This document shows, in pieces, positions 35,711 to 44,734 of a stretch of 64,000 nt of DNA. This DNA comes from Providencia alcalifaciens. Its GTDB lineage: Bacteria > Pseudomonadota > Gammaproteobacteria > Enterobacterales > Enterobacteriaceae. Made by a program: the position numbers and the translations under genes. Under the pieces are notes generated by a model. That model searched no databases, was not told the origin of the DNA, and saw only the letters and a list, made by a program, of their open reading frames with translations. Where the stretch lies: positions 1,116,001 to 1,180,000 of the forward strand of contig NZ_OU659204.1 in assembly GCF_915403165.1 (NCBI RefSeq). Direction: 5' to 3'. Within the stretch, counting starts at the first letter, position 1, and each line of letters opens with the position of its first letter.

Positions 35711-37090
35711 TTAAGCGTTAGCTAACTGACCTTTTACGATTACCGATTGACGGTTACGCTCAAGTTCCAATGCGCCTAAGTGGGACAGCACACAGAAGAT
35801 AATGCAGCAAACAATACCCCCTAAGAGCAGATAGAAACCTGCATGCCAACCCATACGGTCAACCACGAAACCAAATAAGCTAGTACCTAAAGTTGCGCCA
35901 AGGATATAGCTCATAAAACCACGTAAACCGACCGCTGAACCAACTGCGAAGCTAGGCACGATTTCCATCGTTTGTACTGAAGCTAAGAACTGAGGCACAT
36001 AGATTAAGCAACCAACTACTGCTGCAAAGAAGGTGACGACAGCTAATGATTGGCTCTGCCAGTAACCGATAAGGCAGAAGAAAATCAGTATCATACAGAC
36101 AATAGCTAACGGCATTCTACGGCCTTTAAACAGTTTATCTGTTAACCAACCTGCTAATAAAGTGGATGGAATGGCTGCCCATTCGAAGAATAAAAATGCC
36201 ACGCTCATTTGATCTTTAGAGAAGTTTTTCTCTGTCAGCAGGTAGATTGGTAGCCAGCTGATCACGCCGAAACGTACCATATACACAAAGACATCAACAA
36301 AAGAGATATACCACGCATTTTTGTTTTTCAGTACATAGGTACAGAAAATTTGGAAGGCGCTCATGTTCTCTGGTGATTGCTCTTTTTGCGCTGAAGTTAG
36401 GATCACTTTTTCTTCTGGCATCATTTGGTCAAGTGCAGGTAAACCTTCTTGTTTTGGGGAACCTTTACCTAATACCAACACAACCCCTGCAAATAAAATC
36501 GCAATACAGGCGGGAACCATGTAACTCGCACTTTGCCAGTGCTCTGTTCCTAATACGGCGAAAGCGGCACCAACGATTGGAGCAACAATACCCCCACCCA
36601 CGTTATGAGAAATATTCCAGAATGCGCCGATACGGCCACGTTCACGACGCGGGAACCAGTTTGCTATGGTGATAAATGATGGGCCCACGCCCATACCTTG
36701 GAACATACCATTTAGCACAACAAAACCAACAAATAACCAGAATGCATTACTAAATCCCATTCCGAAGTTGACGATGGCGCACAGGATCAGCCCAAATGCC
36801 ATAAATGCTTTTGGGCTGGCTTTATCGGCAAGGCTACTCATCACGCCTTTGCTGATCCCGTAAGCAATTAGCATGCAGCTGGTTAATAGACCAATTTGAG
36901 TGGTACTTAAATCTAAGTTTTCTTTCAAATACGGGGTAGAGAGCGTGAAGTTGTTACGAACAATATAGTAAGCCAAATAACCTAAGAAAACGCTGAGCAG
37001 TGCTTGAACACGATAGCGTTTATAGGCGGCAGGAACTTTTTCTGGTGCAATTTGTTTTTTTGCCGTGGCTGGCGTTAAAAATGACAGCAT
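35711..37090 (-). CDS. pgtP: Phosphoglycerate/phosphoenolpyruvate transporter PgtP
   Basis: Major-facilitator antiporter of the organophosphate:phosphate family (UhpT/GlpT type) that imports phosphoglycerates and PEP. With start 37090 (MLSFLTPATAKK, AGGT upstream) it has 459 residues, close to Salmonella PgtP. It has about 12 membrane helices and the family stretch YYIVRNNFTLSTPYLKE. In-frame codons up to 37189 are rejected. It is divergent from pgtCBA, the regulators that induce it in Salmonella. Confidence 0.93.
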   Translation of the reverse strand: MLSFLTPATAKKQIAPEKVPAAYKRYRVQALLSVFLGYLAYYIVRNNFTLSTPYLKENLDLSTTQIGLLTSCMLIAYGISKGVMSSLADKASPKAFMAFGLILCAIVNFGMGFSNAFWLFVGFVVLNGMFQGMGVGPSFITIANWFPRRERGRIGAFWNISHNVGGGIVAPIVGAAFAVLGTEHWQSASYMVPACIAILFAGVVLVLGKGSPKQEGLPALDQMMPEEKVILTSAQKEQSPENMSAFQIFCTYVLKNKNAWYISFVDVFVYMVRFGVISWLPIYLLTEKNFSKDQMSVAFLFFEWAAIPSTLLAGWLTDKLFKGRRMPLAIVCMILIFFCLIGYWQSQSLAVVTFFAAVVGCLIYVPQFLASVQTMEIVPSFAVGSAVGLRGFMSYILGATLGTSLFGFVVDRMGWHAGFYLLLGGIVCCIIFCVLSHLGALELERNRQSVIVKGQLANA

Positions 37091-37200
37091 AGGTTCACCT
37101 GTGAAATAGAGTAAAAAGAAATTCCCTGATGTTTTTTGTCGTTTTATTTCTGACAGACTCATCATGTTCTTGTTAAAAAAATATCGCAATATTAATGGTT

Positions 37201-37218
37201 TGGGTCAAAATTGACCCA
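37201..37218. promoter_or_regulatory. Palindromic operator candidate, pgtP-pgtC region, site 1
   Basis: TGGGTCAA (37201-37208) and TTGACCCA (37211-37218) are perfect inverted arms around two A. It lies 110 bases upstream of the pgtP start. A second similar palindrome follows 15 bases later. Confidence 0.65.
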
Positions 37219-37233
37219 ATTTTGTATAGTGAC

Positions 37234-37249
37234 GAGTCAAATTGACCCA
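37234..37249. promoter_or_regulatory. Palindromic operator candidate, pgtP-pgtC region, site 2
   Basis: GAGTCAA (37234-37240) and TTGACCC (37242-37248) repeat the arms of site 1 with one mismatch and a one-base centre. The two sites are 32 bases apart centre to centre, about three helix turns, which suits cooperative binding of an activator dimer. Confidence 0.6.
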
Positions 37250-37451
37250 TTCATAAATTAACGGGAATGGAATTCAAAAAATGAACAACTAAGGGTTGAT
37301 TTAATCGCGTAACAATGAGAATAAAGCGGGTAAGTTTTGTCGTGTGCGCATAAATCCGAAAAGGGTAAAATTTGTCTCAAATGCACTTTTTGACAAACTC
37401 ACACTATTGTTACTTTCTTTGATATGAATCACATCTACCCAGGGGATGACT

Positions 37452-38720
37452 ATGCTCATGAGACTAATAACACCAATTCGTCCACTGATAATGCAGGTCT
37501 GTTTTTTTATTATCTGGTTAAGCGGTGTGGGAAATAGCTATGCGAAAAATGATGAATTAGTAATAGCGACAACATTTTCACCCGAAGCGACACAAGCGAT
37601 TGTCACAAATTGGAATGCGCGAGAGGATGCTATACCTATTCGCACGATAAACCGAACCAGTGCGTCATTAGAGCGTTTGTTAGATACCTATGCTTTGGAA
37701 AATGTGGATCTGATACTGACCTCCTCACCGATGCTGATGCACCATTTACAGCAGCATAATCGGTTGAGTGCATTGCCGGATATTCCTGAGTATTCCCAGC
37801 GCTTAATTCCTGAATCTTTAAAAGGTTCTGTTGCTGCGGTGGCATTTTCTGGATATGGCATTTTGACTAACCGAAAATGGATGGAGCAAAACAAATTGCC
37901 CATTCCCAAGACATGGGATGACCTGACAAATAGCCAATATCAAGGCTCATTACTGATAAGCAGTCCATCTCGCTCTGATACTTATCATTTAATGATAGAG
38001 TCGCTATTACAGCAGCGAGGGTGGGAAGATGGATGGCGTATTTTACTGGGAATGTCGGGGAATTTAGCCACTGTTTCATCCCGCAGTTTTGGCGTTGCCG
38101 ATAAAATCAAAGTGGGGCTTGGCGGGGCTGCACCGATTATTGATAACTACGCAAATGTGCTATTAGCCGACCCTGAACTCGAGTTTCATTATCTGCCTGA
38201 TTCAGCCACATCACCGACGTTTATTGCGATCACTCGCCACAGTTTAGCGCCAGAAAAAGCACGAAAACTGATTGATTTTTTACTCAGTGAACAAGGGCAA
38301 AAAGTGTTTGCAGACAGCAGCACAGGAAAATACCCAGTTACTCCTCTTGAGGATGATAACCCTCGAAAAGCGCAGCAAAATCAACTGTTAGATTCACCTA
38401 AACCCCTGGATGTTCATTTGGTATTACAGCGTCAGCGGTTAGTTCAGCAACTGTTTGATGCGGCTATTACATTTCGTTTAACGGAATCGAAAGATGCTTG
38501 GCGCGCGGTGTATATGGCGGAAGCGAAGTTAAAGCATTCTTTACCCGAGGTTCGAGCGTTACTGACGGCGATGCCAGTCAATGCGAAAGAAAGTGAGGAT
38601 CCCGCTTACTATTCGCGCTTTGAAGATAATCGCAAAGCGGAAGAGGAATATATGCGCTGGCAGCATTTCTTTCAGGAGCAGCAACGCCAAGCCATCAGTG
38701 TATTGGAAGCGATTAAATGA
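37452..38720 (+). CDS. pgtC: Phosphoglycerate sensing periplasmic protein PgtC
   Basis: Extracytoplasmic binding protein of the PgtABC sensory system. It has a signal peptide (about residues 1-32, ending GNSYA) and an iron(III)/organophosphate-type solute-binding domain (LVIATTFSPEATQAIVTNW; VAFSGYGILTNRKWMEQNKLPIPKTWDDL). AGGGG at 37441 favours ATG 37452 over ATG 37446. It overlaps pgtB by four bases. In Salmonella PgtC is thought to pass the ligand signal to kinase PgtB. Confidence 0.88.
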   Translation: MLMRLITPIRPLIMQVCFFIIWLSGVGNSYAKNDELVIATTFSPEATQAIVTNWNAREDAIPIRTINRTSASLERLLDTYALENVDLILTSSPMLMHHLQQHNRLSALPDIPEYSQRLIPESLKGSVAAVAFSGYGILTNRKWMEQNKLPIPKTWDDLTNSQYQGSLLISSPSRSDTYHLMIESLLQQRGWEDGWRILLGMSGNLATVSSRSFGVADKIKVGLGGAAPIIDNYANVLLADPELEFHYLPDSATSPTFIAITRHSLAPEKARKLIDFLLSEQGQKVFADSSTGKYPVTPLEDDNPRKAQQNQLLDSPKPLDVHLVLQRQRLVQQLFDAAITFRLTESKDAWRAVYMAEAKLKHSLPEVRALLTAMPVNAKESEDPAYYSRFEDNRKAEEEYMRWQHFFQEQQRQAISVLEAIK

Positions 38721-40723
38721 AAACATCGATAGTGAAATTGATGGGGCGCTTCAGCATTACGGCTATTTTACGTGGCGCATTTATTGCAGGAGCCTTGATG
38801 ACACTGATCGTCAGTTGCGTCAGCTTGTATGCATGGCAAGAGCAAAATAAGCAGATCCGCTACGCTCTTGGGGACTATTTTCCCAAAATGCAGGCTTCAT
38901 TCTTGATTGAAGGGCAGCTAAATACCTTAGTTAATGAATTAAACGAGTTTTTAAAAGCGCCAAACACAGCAACAAGATTGCAATTACGTAACCAGATCAC
39001 AGCACATTTAACGCAAATAGCCGCATTTAATCAACAGTTAAATGGGCAAGATCAGCAGCAAATTTCTGCCATTTTGACGCAAAGTCAGGATCTTTTGCAG
39101 CGATTGGATAAGGCACTATATGCCCTGTTTTTAGCACGGGAAAAAATTAATACATTATCTTCTCGGATCAACTGGTTACATGACGATTTTAGTACGGAGC
39201 TTAACTCGTTATCGCAAGATATCAGCCTACAACAAGGCTCTTTACTGGACAAAATTGAACAAGACCCATTGCAAGCCAAAGGGCTGCAAAGTCGGTTACG
39301 TAACGTGCAAGGGGAATTGCAGTTAATTTATACACTGGCACGTTTGGAAGAGCAGATCACTAATATTTTGACGGGACGTTTGAAGGATATACAAGGGGAT
39401 AATGCTTTTGATGACCCCATCGATATTGGCGGTTATGCCCGTTATTTAGGGTACTTAAAAACAAATTTTGCAGCCAATGAAGAGGCGTTGAATTTATATC
39501 CAAGTTCAGTAACGCTGCGTCAAACCATCGATGAGTTATTAGATATCGGCCTTTCTGATAACCAAATGCTTGAAGTCCTACAAAATTATCAAACAGCGCA
39601 AAGAGCCTTAAATGAAGCGACGACCAAAAAGGAGAAAATTTTGGCTGATTTTCGCTCTCAGCTTGATTTGCAACTTGGAAGTAGCCACTTTCAGCTACAA
39701 ACGCTAAACCAGCGTTTAGCGAACATTATGTCGTGGAGTGGCACAATTATTATTATTACTGCAGGTTTGGCATTACTGCTGGTATTGCTGTTCAATATGC
39801 TGTTTATTCGTCCTCGCTTAGTCAAACGCTTTACCGCATTAAACCAAGCTGTAGCTCGGATCAGTATTGGGGATTTGACGACCCATATTCCCGTCGAAGG
39901 TCGCGATGAGTTAGGGCGGATTGGTACACTGCTACAACGCAGCATTGCTCAAATTAATCAACAAAAAACTCAGTTAGAACAAGAGATTGCAGAGCGTAAG
40001 GAAATAGAAGAAAACTTACGAACTACGCAAAATGAGCTGATTCAAACGGCAAAACTTGCCGTAGTGGGACAGACGATGACCACTTTAGCCCACGAAATTA
40101 ATCAACCGCTAAATGCTCTCTCGATGCACCTGTTTATGGCCAAAAAAGGGTTGCCAGAGCATGGTAATGACACCTCGTTGATAGCGATAAATAAGTCAGA
40201 GCAACTTGTGGCTCGAATGGATGGTATTGTGCGTTCACTGCGCCAATTCGCTCGTAAGCGTGATGATAATGAGCAATTACAACCGGTGAGTTTACGTCAA
40301 TCTATTCAAAGCGCTTGGGATGTTCTGAAGCTTCAACATAAAACCCGCAAAGTGATATTAAGTTATCCCGATATATTGCCTAAGGTACTGGGGGATGAAA
40401 TTGGCATTCAGCAGGTGTTGGTTAACTTGCTTTCTAACGCGCTTGATGCCAGTCCCACAGAGGCAGAAATCACCGTTGATTACAGCGAAATCGCCGATAA
40501 GCTGCTATTGACCTTGTGTGATAACGGAACGGGTTGGCCACTGCATTTAGCGGATACATTAATGAAACCCTTTACGACAAGCAAAGAGATTGGGCTGGGG
40601 GTTGGGTTATCCATTAGCCAATCGATTATGCAGCAAATTGGTGGTGAGTTGAGAATCGCTTCTACGTTGCGTGGCAATGGGTGTGTAATTTTAGAATTTA
40701 AAAAGGTACTTGAAGATGCTTGA
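38717..40723 (+). CDS. pgtB: Sensor histidine kinase PgtB
   Basis: Membrane histidine kinase of the phosphoglycerate two-component system, 668 residues. It has a first membrane helix (about 14-38), a long helical periplasmic domain (about 39-335), a second helix (about 337-362) and a HAMP linker. The phosphoacceptor is His459 in LAHEINQPLNALSMHL, followed by N-box LVNLLSNALDA and G-boxes DNGTGWP and GLGVGLSISQSIM. It overlaps pgtC and pgtA, so the three form one operon. Confidence 0.92.
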   Translation: MKTSIVKLMGRFSITAILRGAFIAGALMTLIVSCVSLYAWQEQNKQIRYALGDYFPKMQASFLIEGQLNTLVNELNEFLKAPNTATRLQLRNQITAHLTQIAAFNQQLNGQDQQQISAILTQSQDLLQRLDKALYALFLAREKINTLSSRINWLHDDFSTELNSLSQDISLQQGSLLDKIEQDPLQAKGLQSRLRNVQGELQLIYTLARLEEQITNILTGRLKDIQGDNAFDDPIDIGGYARYLGYLKTNFAANEEALNLYPSSVTLRQTIDELLDIGLSDNQMLEVLQNYQTAQRALNEATTKKEKILADFRSQLDLQLGSSHFQLQTLNQRLANIMSWSGTIIIITAGLALLLVLLFNMLFIRPRLVKRFTALNQAVARISIGDLTTHIPVEGRDELGRIGTLLQRSIAQINQQKTQLEQEIAERKEIEENLRTTQNELIQTAKLAVVGQTMTTLAHEINQPLNALSMHLFMAKKGLPEHGNDTSLIAINKSEQLVARMDGIVRSLRQFARKRDDNEQLQPVSLRQSIQSAWDVLKLQHKTRKVILSYPDILPKVLGDEIGIQQVLVNLLSNALDASPTEAEITVDYSEIADKLLLTLCDNGTGWPLHLADTLMKPFTTSKEIGLGVGLSISQSIMQQIGGELRIASTLRGNGCVILEFKKVLEDA

Positions 40724-41963
40724 TGACAACCATGACATATTGCTGATTGATGATGATAAAGATGTATTGGAAGCGTATTGTCTATTACTCGAACAAGCGG
40801 GGTACCGAGTTTATGCGTGTGATAACCCATTGACAGCAAAAGAGTTAGTCCACCGCGATTGGTGCGGCATTGTTCTTAGCGATGTGTGTATGCCGGAATG
40901 TTCGGGTATCGAGCTGATGACACTATTTCTCGCCAAAGACAAACATCTCCCTGTGGTATTGATCACTGGGCATGGGGATGTACCAATGGCGGTGGAAGCG
41001 GTCAAAATGGGGGCATGGGATTTTCTACAAAAACCGATTAACCCGGAATATCTTTTAGAACAAGTCGCCAAAGCGTTGGTGGCGCGTAAGCAGCGTGTAT
41101 TGCAGCGTCGGTGGGGCAAAAATCAATTGATGCTCAATTTTGTCGGGAGCAGTGAATGGTCACTGCAAGTTCGCGGGCAGCTTCAAGGTTTATCAGAAAC
41201 CCTTGCCGCCGTATTCTTACAAGGAGAGTTAGGTAGCGGTCGCACTTATTTAGCTCGCTACCTGCATCAAATCAGTACACCGCAGCATGCGCCATTGGTG
41301 ATCAAAACATTATTAACTGAGCAAGAAATTCCTGTTGAAACATGGATCTCGGAGGCACACTCAGGAACGTTAGTGATTAAGAATATTGAGTTACTCCCTG
41401 TGAACCAACAACGTTATTTAGTTCAGCATTTACAGCAAGACCAACGGGGATTTCGCTTGATTGGGATTTCGGATAAGCCGCTGCTCACATTGACTAAACA
41501 GCAGCAAATCATCGCTGAACTTTATTATTATTTTTCATTAACCCAAGTGAATTGCTTGCCACTATCCCAGCGTAAGGCGGATATTTCGGTTTTATTCCAG
41601 TACTATTTAGAGCTGGCTTGTGCTCGATTGAATCAACAATTGCCTGAACTGGATGAGTCTTTTGTTAAAAAACTGAGCCGCCGTCATTGGCCAGGAAATG
41701 TGACGGAGTTAGCCAACGCAGCGGAGCTATATGCGGTTGGAATTATGCCGATGGGGGAGACCGCGAATCCGTTATTAACGTCGGTAGCGCCAACGGCATT
41801 AGATCAGCAAATTGAAAATTATGAACGGCAGATTATTACGGAAGCGCTGAATATTCATCAAGGGCGAATTAACGATGTATCGGAATATCTGCAAATGCCA
41901 CGGAAAAAACTCTATTTGCGGATGAAAAAATATGGGTTAGACAAGCACCATTATCGGACTTAA
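40716..41963 (+). CDS. pgtA: Response regulator PgtA (NtrC-like architecture)
   Basis: Response regulator that activates pgtP in Salmonella. ATG 40716 gives MLDDNHDILLIDDDKDVLEA, 415 residues; Asp56 in LSDVCMPECSG is the phosphoacceptor. The receiver domain (1-120) is followed by a degenerate AAA+ domain (about 140-345): Walker A is GELGSGRTY, and the sigma-54-contacting GAFTGA loop is not present. A Fis-type helix-turn-helix (INDVSEYLQMPRKKLYLRMK) closes the protein. Activation therefore probably does not use sigma-54. Confidence 0.92.
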   Translation: MLDDNHDILLIDDDKDVLEAYCLLLEQAGYRVYACDNPLTAKELVHRDWCGIVLSDVCMPECSGIELMTLFLAKDKHLPVVLITGHGDVPMAVEAVKMGAWDFLQKPINPEYLLEQVAKALVARKQRVLQRRWGKNQLMLNFVGSSEWSLQVRGQLQGLSETLAAVFLQGELGSGRTYLARYLHQISTPQHAPLVIKTLLTEQEIPVETWISEAHSGTLVIKNIELLPVNQQRYLVQHLQQDQRGFRLIGISDKPLLTLTKQQQIIAELYYYFSLTQVNCLPLSQRKADISVLFQYYLELACARLNQQLPELDESFVKKLSRRHWPGNVTELANAAELYAVGIMPMGETANPLLTSVAPTALDQQIENYERQIITEALNIHQGRINDVSEYLQMPRKKLYLRMKKYGLDKHHYRT

Positions 41964-42010
41964 ATAGAGACAGTTGCAGGAATTAACCTGCAACTTGAAA
42001 TTTCAGTGAA

Positions 42011-42919
42011 TTACAGAAGGGGAATGGTCTCTTCGATGGCGTTTAACAGTAAGTTTCTATCATGGCGATAAGGAACATCATCCGCCTCTAATATTCGTTG
42101 AGTCACTTTGCGCTCTTGGCGGATTGTCGTAACATCGGTACGTGGCCCAACAATCACCGCATCGATTTTTTTGCGTCCAATATAACGCTCCATCATCACT
42201 AATTTTTCAGGGAGTGTAAGGCTGGCGGCGGAGGTGCTAATTTCCTTCCCTAAATTACCGATATACACCATCGGCGCTTGGCTCTCTTTCAGGGCGCAGG
42301 CAATATCATCGAGTAATAACAGAGGCATTAAGCTGGTAAAAAAACTTCCGGGGCCGATTAAAATCAAATCTGCTCGATGGATAGCCTCAAGGGCTTCGAT
42401 GGTTGCTTTAACGGGAGGGTATAAACGCAACTCTTGCGGTAACTCCTGCAAAGCATCTACGTTAACTTCACCGTAGACTTCATTGCCCATATCATCAATA
42501 GCCATCAGGTCTACTGGCGATTCAGACATCGGAATTAATTGCGCATCCACTTTCAGCATATTGCGGATTAAATTGATAGCTTCAAGTGGGCGAACACTTA
42601 AATGATCAAGGGATTTCAGCATTAGGTTACCGAGATTATGCCCTGATAATTCCCCTGTACCCGCAAATCGGTATTCAAACATCTTAGAGGCAATCGATGG
42701 CTCAGTAATCAACTGATTCAAGCAATTACGCATATCACCCCAAGCAATTCCCCCTTCAGAACGACGAATTCGCCCTGTAGAGCCACCATTATCCGTGGTG
42801 GTGACAATGCCAGTTAAACGGGAGCCTAAAGATGAGAGAGAAGACATCACTCGACCAAGTCCATGTCCACCGCCAAGGGCAACGACGTGATTAAGATTTG
42901 TCAAACTACGGTTTGGCAT
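42011..42919 (-). CDS. ybhK: YvcK/CofD-like protein YbhK
   Basis: Gluconeogenesis-factor (YvcK) family protein that binds nucleotide sugars such as UDP-GlcNAc in Bacillus; its role in enterobacteria is not well defined. The 302-residue product has the glycine-rich start [30 protein letters not shown] and the [14 protein letters not shown] motif. In E. coli ybhK is directly divergent from moaA; here a sigma/anti-sigma/receptor insertion separates them. Confidence 0.93.
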   Translation of the reverse strand: MPNRSLTNLNHVVALGGGHGLGRVMSSLSSLGSRLTGIVTTTDNGGSTGRIRRSEGGIAWGDMRNCLNQLITEPSIASKMFEYRFAGTGELSGHNLGNLMLKSLDHLSVRPLEAINLIRNMLKVDAQLIPMSESPVDLMAIDDMGNEVYGEVNVDALQELPQELRLYPPVKATIEALEAIHRADLILIGPGSFFTSLMPLLLLDDIACALKESQAPMVYIGNLGKEISTSAASLTLPEKLVMMERYIGRKKIDAVIVGPRTDVTTIRQERKVTQRILEADDVPYRHDRNLLLNAIEETIPLL

Positions 42920-43121
42920 AGTGTTCCTATTTAAACTATCAATCTAGCTAAATTATCAATCTAGAATCAGTGCTAAAACAAAATTGGCGCTAATCTATCA
43001 TAAAACACCATCTGAAGTTTACTTACTGTGATAAAAAACAATAAAAGAGAAACTTTTGGATTTTTCAGATGTTTGCACCAAAAATACAGGTTGCTAGTTC
43101 CCATTTGATGTTAATAATTAT

Positions 43122-43150
43122 AGTATGTAAATAATTCTCATTTACATACT
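43122..43150. promoter_or_regulatory. Perfect 29-bp inverted repeat before the sigma factor gene
   Basis: AGTATGTAAAT (43122-43132) and ATTTACATACT (43140-43150) are perfect 11-bp arms around AATTCTC. The centre (AATAATTCTCATTT) looks like part of a Fur box. It lies 18 bases before the proposed start, so it would act as an operator overlapping the promoter or the 5' end of the mRNA. Confidence 0.7.
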
Positions 43151-43167
43151 TGGTGTTATGGCTTGAT

Positions 43168-43665
43168 ATGTCAGATTCAGAGTTACAATGCCTGTTTGCT
43201 CGTCACTCTTCCTCACTATGCCGTTATCTTAATGGTTATCTTAAAGACTATAATTTAAGTATGGATATCATGCAGGAAAGCTTTGTGCGTATGGCGGAGT
43301 TAATGAAACATTCCCCCATTCAGGATGTGGATGCTTATCTTTATCGAACCGCTAAAAACTTAATGATTGACTATTTTCGTCAACAGAAACGACACTCAGC
43401 CACCTCCATCAGTGAGGTGCAATGGGAATCCGTACCTTCTAAAATTAAAAGCCTTGAAGCCCAGACAATTCGAGAGCAACAAATTCAGCAAATCCAAAAT
43501 ATTATAGGAACATTGCCCCAGCGAACTCAGGAAATTTTCCGGTTACATCGCGAAGATGGAATGACCCAAAATGAAGTGGCGGAAGCGTTAAATATTTCAT
43601 TAAGTACCGTTGAAAAACATTTAGCCAATGCGTTAGCTATGCTCATCCATAAATGGAGAGATTAA
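43168..43665 (+). CDS. FecI-type ECF RNA polymerase sigma factor
   Basis: Sigma-70 family ECF factor of the iron-starvation (FecI/HasI) group. It has a region 2 (DYNLSMDIMQESFVRMAELM, DAYLYRTAKNLMIDYFRQQ) and a region 4 helix-turn-helix (MTQNEVAEALNISLSTVEKH). I placed the start at ATG 43168 (165 residues); the frame is open from a TTG at 43150. The anti-sigma gene overlaps its stop. It should drive the TonB receptor gene two positions downstream. Confidence 0.9.
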   Translation: MSDSELQCLFARHSSSLCRYLNGYLKDYNLSMDIMQESFVRMAELMKHSPIQDVDAYLYRTAKNLMIDYFRQQKRHSATSISEVQWESVPSKIKSLEAQTIREQQIQQIQNIIGTLPQRTQEIFRLHREDGMTQNEVAEALNISLSTVEKHLANALAMLIHKWRD

Positions 43666-44609
43666 TGGAGAGTCAACATTCAAGTAAACCCTCTGAAATT
43701 GAGGAAGTCGCCGCTTTCTGGGTTATCAAAACGACACAAAAAAACTTAACCTCCCAAGAAGAGCATGATTTTCAACAATGGGTTACGACATCAGAACAAC
43801 ATCGGAACGCCTATTTTAAAGCTCGGCAACTGTGGGGATTAACCTCTGAGATCGCATTATCCGTTCCAAAAGGATCCAGCCGAAAAACGGGCAATATAAA
43901 ATTTACGCCTCGTTGGATTGCGATGGCATCGGTCTTCATTTTAAGTGTGTTCTCATTCGCAATTTGGCCGTTTTTAAACCAAGAATCTGTGGATTATCAA
44001 GCTAAAAATGGTGAAATCTCACACATTATATTACCCGATGGTAGCCATGTTGATTTAGACAGCGGAGCTGCGATAACGCTCGAATTTAATGAGGGTTATC
44101 GGCAAGTTAATTTACTTTCTGGTCGAGCTTACTTTTCAGCATCTCCTATTTCAACTCAAGAACCGCGACCTTTTCGGGTAAAAGCTAAAAATGGAACAGT
44201 TCAAGCCTTGGGAACGGAATTTGAGATTGACTCCCAAGAGAAGCAGGTCAATGTTGCTGTCTATGAACATCAGGTACAAATTACCTTATTGTCTGGGGAG
44301 ACTCAGCGGGTCATCGCGGGAGATAGGGCATCTTATCAGCAGCATATATCGCCAATGGTACCAGCTAACATTCAGCATGGAGTTTCGTGGAGAAAAGGGC
44401 TAATTATTTTCCAGCAAAGCAGTGTTGCTAATGTTATCCATGAACTGAGCCGGTATAGAGAAAAACCTATAATTTTATTGGGTGATCCACCCCAAGCCAT
44501 GATTAGTGGGGTTTTCCAGATTGATTCTGTCGAAAATGCGTTATTGACTGTCACCAGTGCGAAAGGGTTATCAGTCTCTGAATTACCCTTTTTTACTCTA
44601 GTTTATTGA
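43665..44609 (+). CDS. FecR-type anti-sigma factor / sigma regulator
   Basis: Inner-membrane protein that transduces the signal from an occupied TonB receptor to the sigma factor. It has an N-terminal cytoplasmic anti-sigma domain (about 12-60, AAFWVIKTTQKNLTSQEE and the family QHRNAYFKARQLW), one membrane helix (about 84-104) and a periplasmic FecR domain (about 115-215: HIILPDGSHVDLDSGAAITL, VQALGTEFEI). ATG 43665 overlaps the sigma stop and follows GGAGA; ATG 43653 is an alternative. Confidence 0.9.
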   Translation: MESQHSSKPSEIEEVAAFWVIKTTQKNLTSQEEHDFQQWVTTSEQHRNAYFKARQLWGLTSEIALSVPKGSSRKTGNIKFTPRWIAMASVFILSVFSFAIWPFLNQESVDYQAKNGEISHIILPDGSHVDLDSGAAITLEFNEGYRQVNLLSGRAYFSASPISTQEPRPFRVKAKNGTVQALGTEFEIDSQEKQVNVAVYEHQVQITLLSGETQRVIAGDRASYQQHISPMVPANIQHGVSWRKGLIIFQQSSVANVIHELSRYREKPIILLGDPPQAMISGVFQIDSVENALLTVTSAKGLSVSELPFFTLVY

Positions 44610-44698
44610 TATTAAATATTTTAATTATTTTCATAACAAATTATTCAAAATTTATTTACGGGTTTTAGGTTATTTGTCGTCTTAATCTAAGTGATTAT

Positions 44699-44717
44699 GA
44701 TTTTCATTACCATTATC
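44699..44717. promoter_or_regulatory. Fur box before the HasR-like receptor gene
   Basis: GATTTTCATTACCATTATC; its complement matches the 19-bp Fur consensus at 15 positions. It lies 18 bases before the ATG. Confidence 0.65.
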
Positions 44718-44734
44718 ATTTTTAGGATTGAGAA

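Noticed and set aside
37418..37433. CRP site before pgtC
   Set aside because: TTTGA-N6-TCACA is one mismatch from the core, but it lies too close to the pgtC ribosome binding site to be convincing without more evidence.
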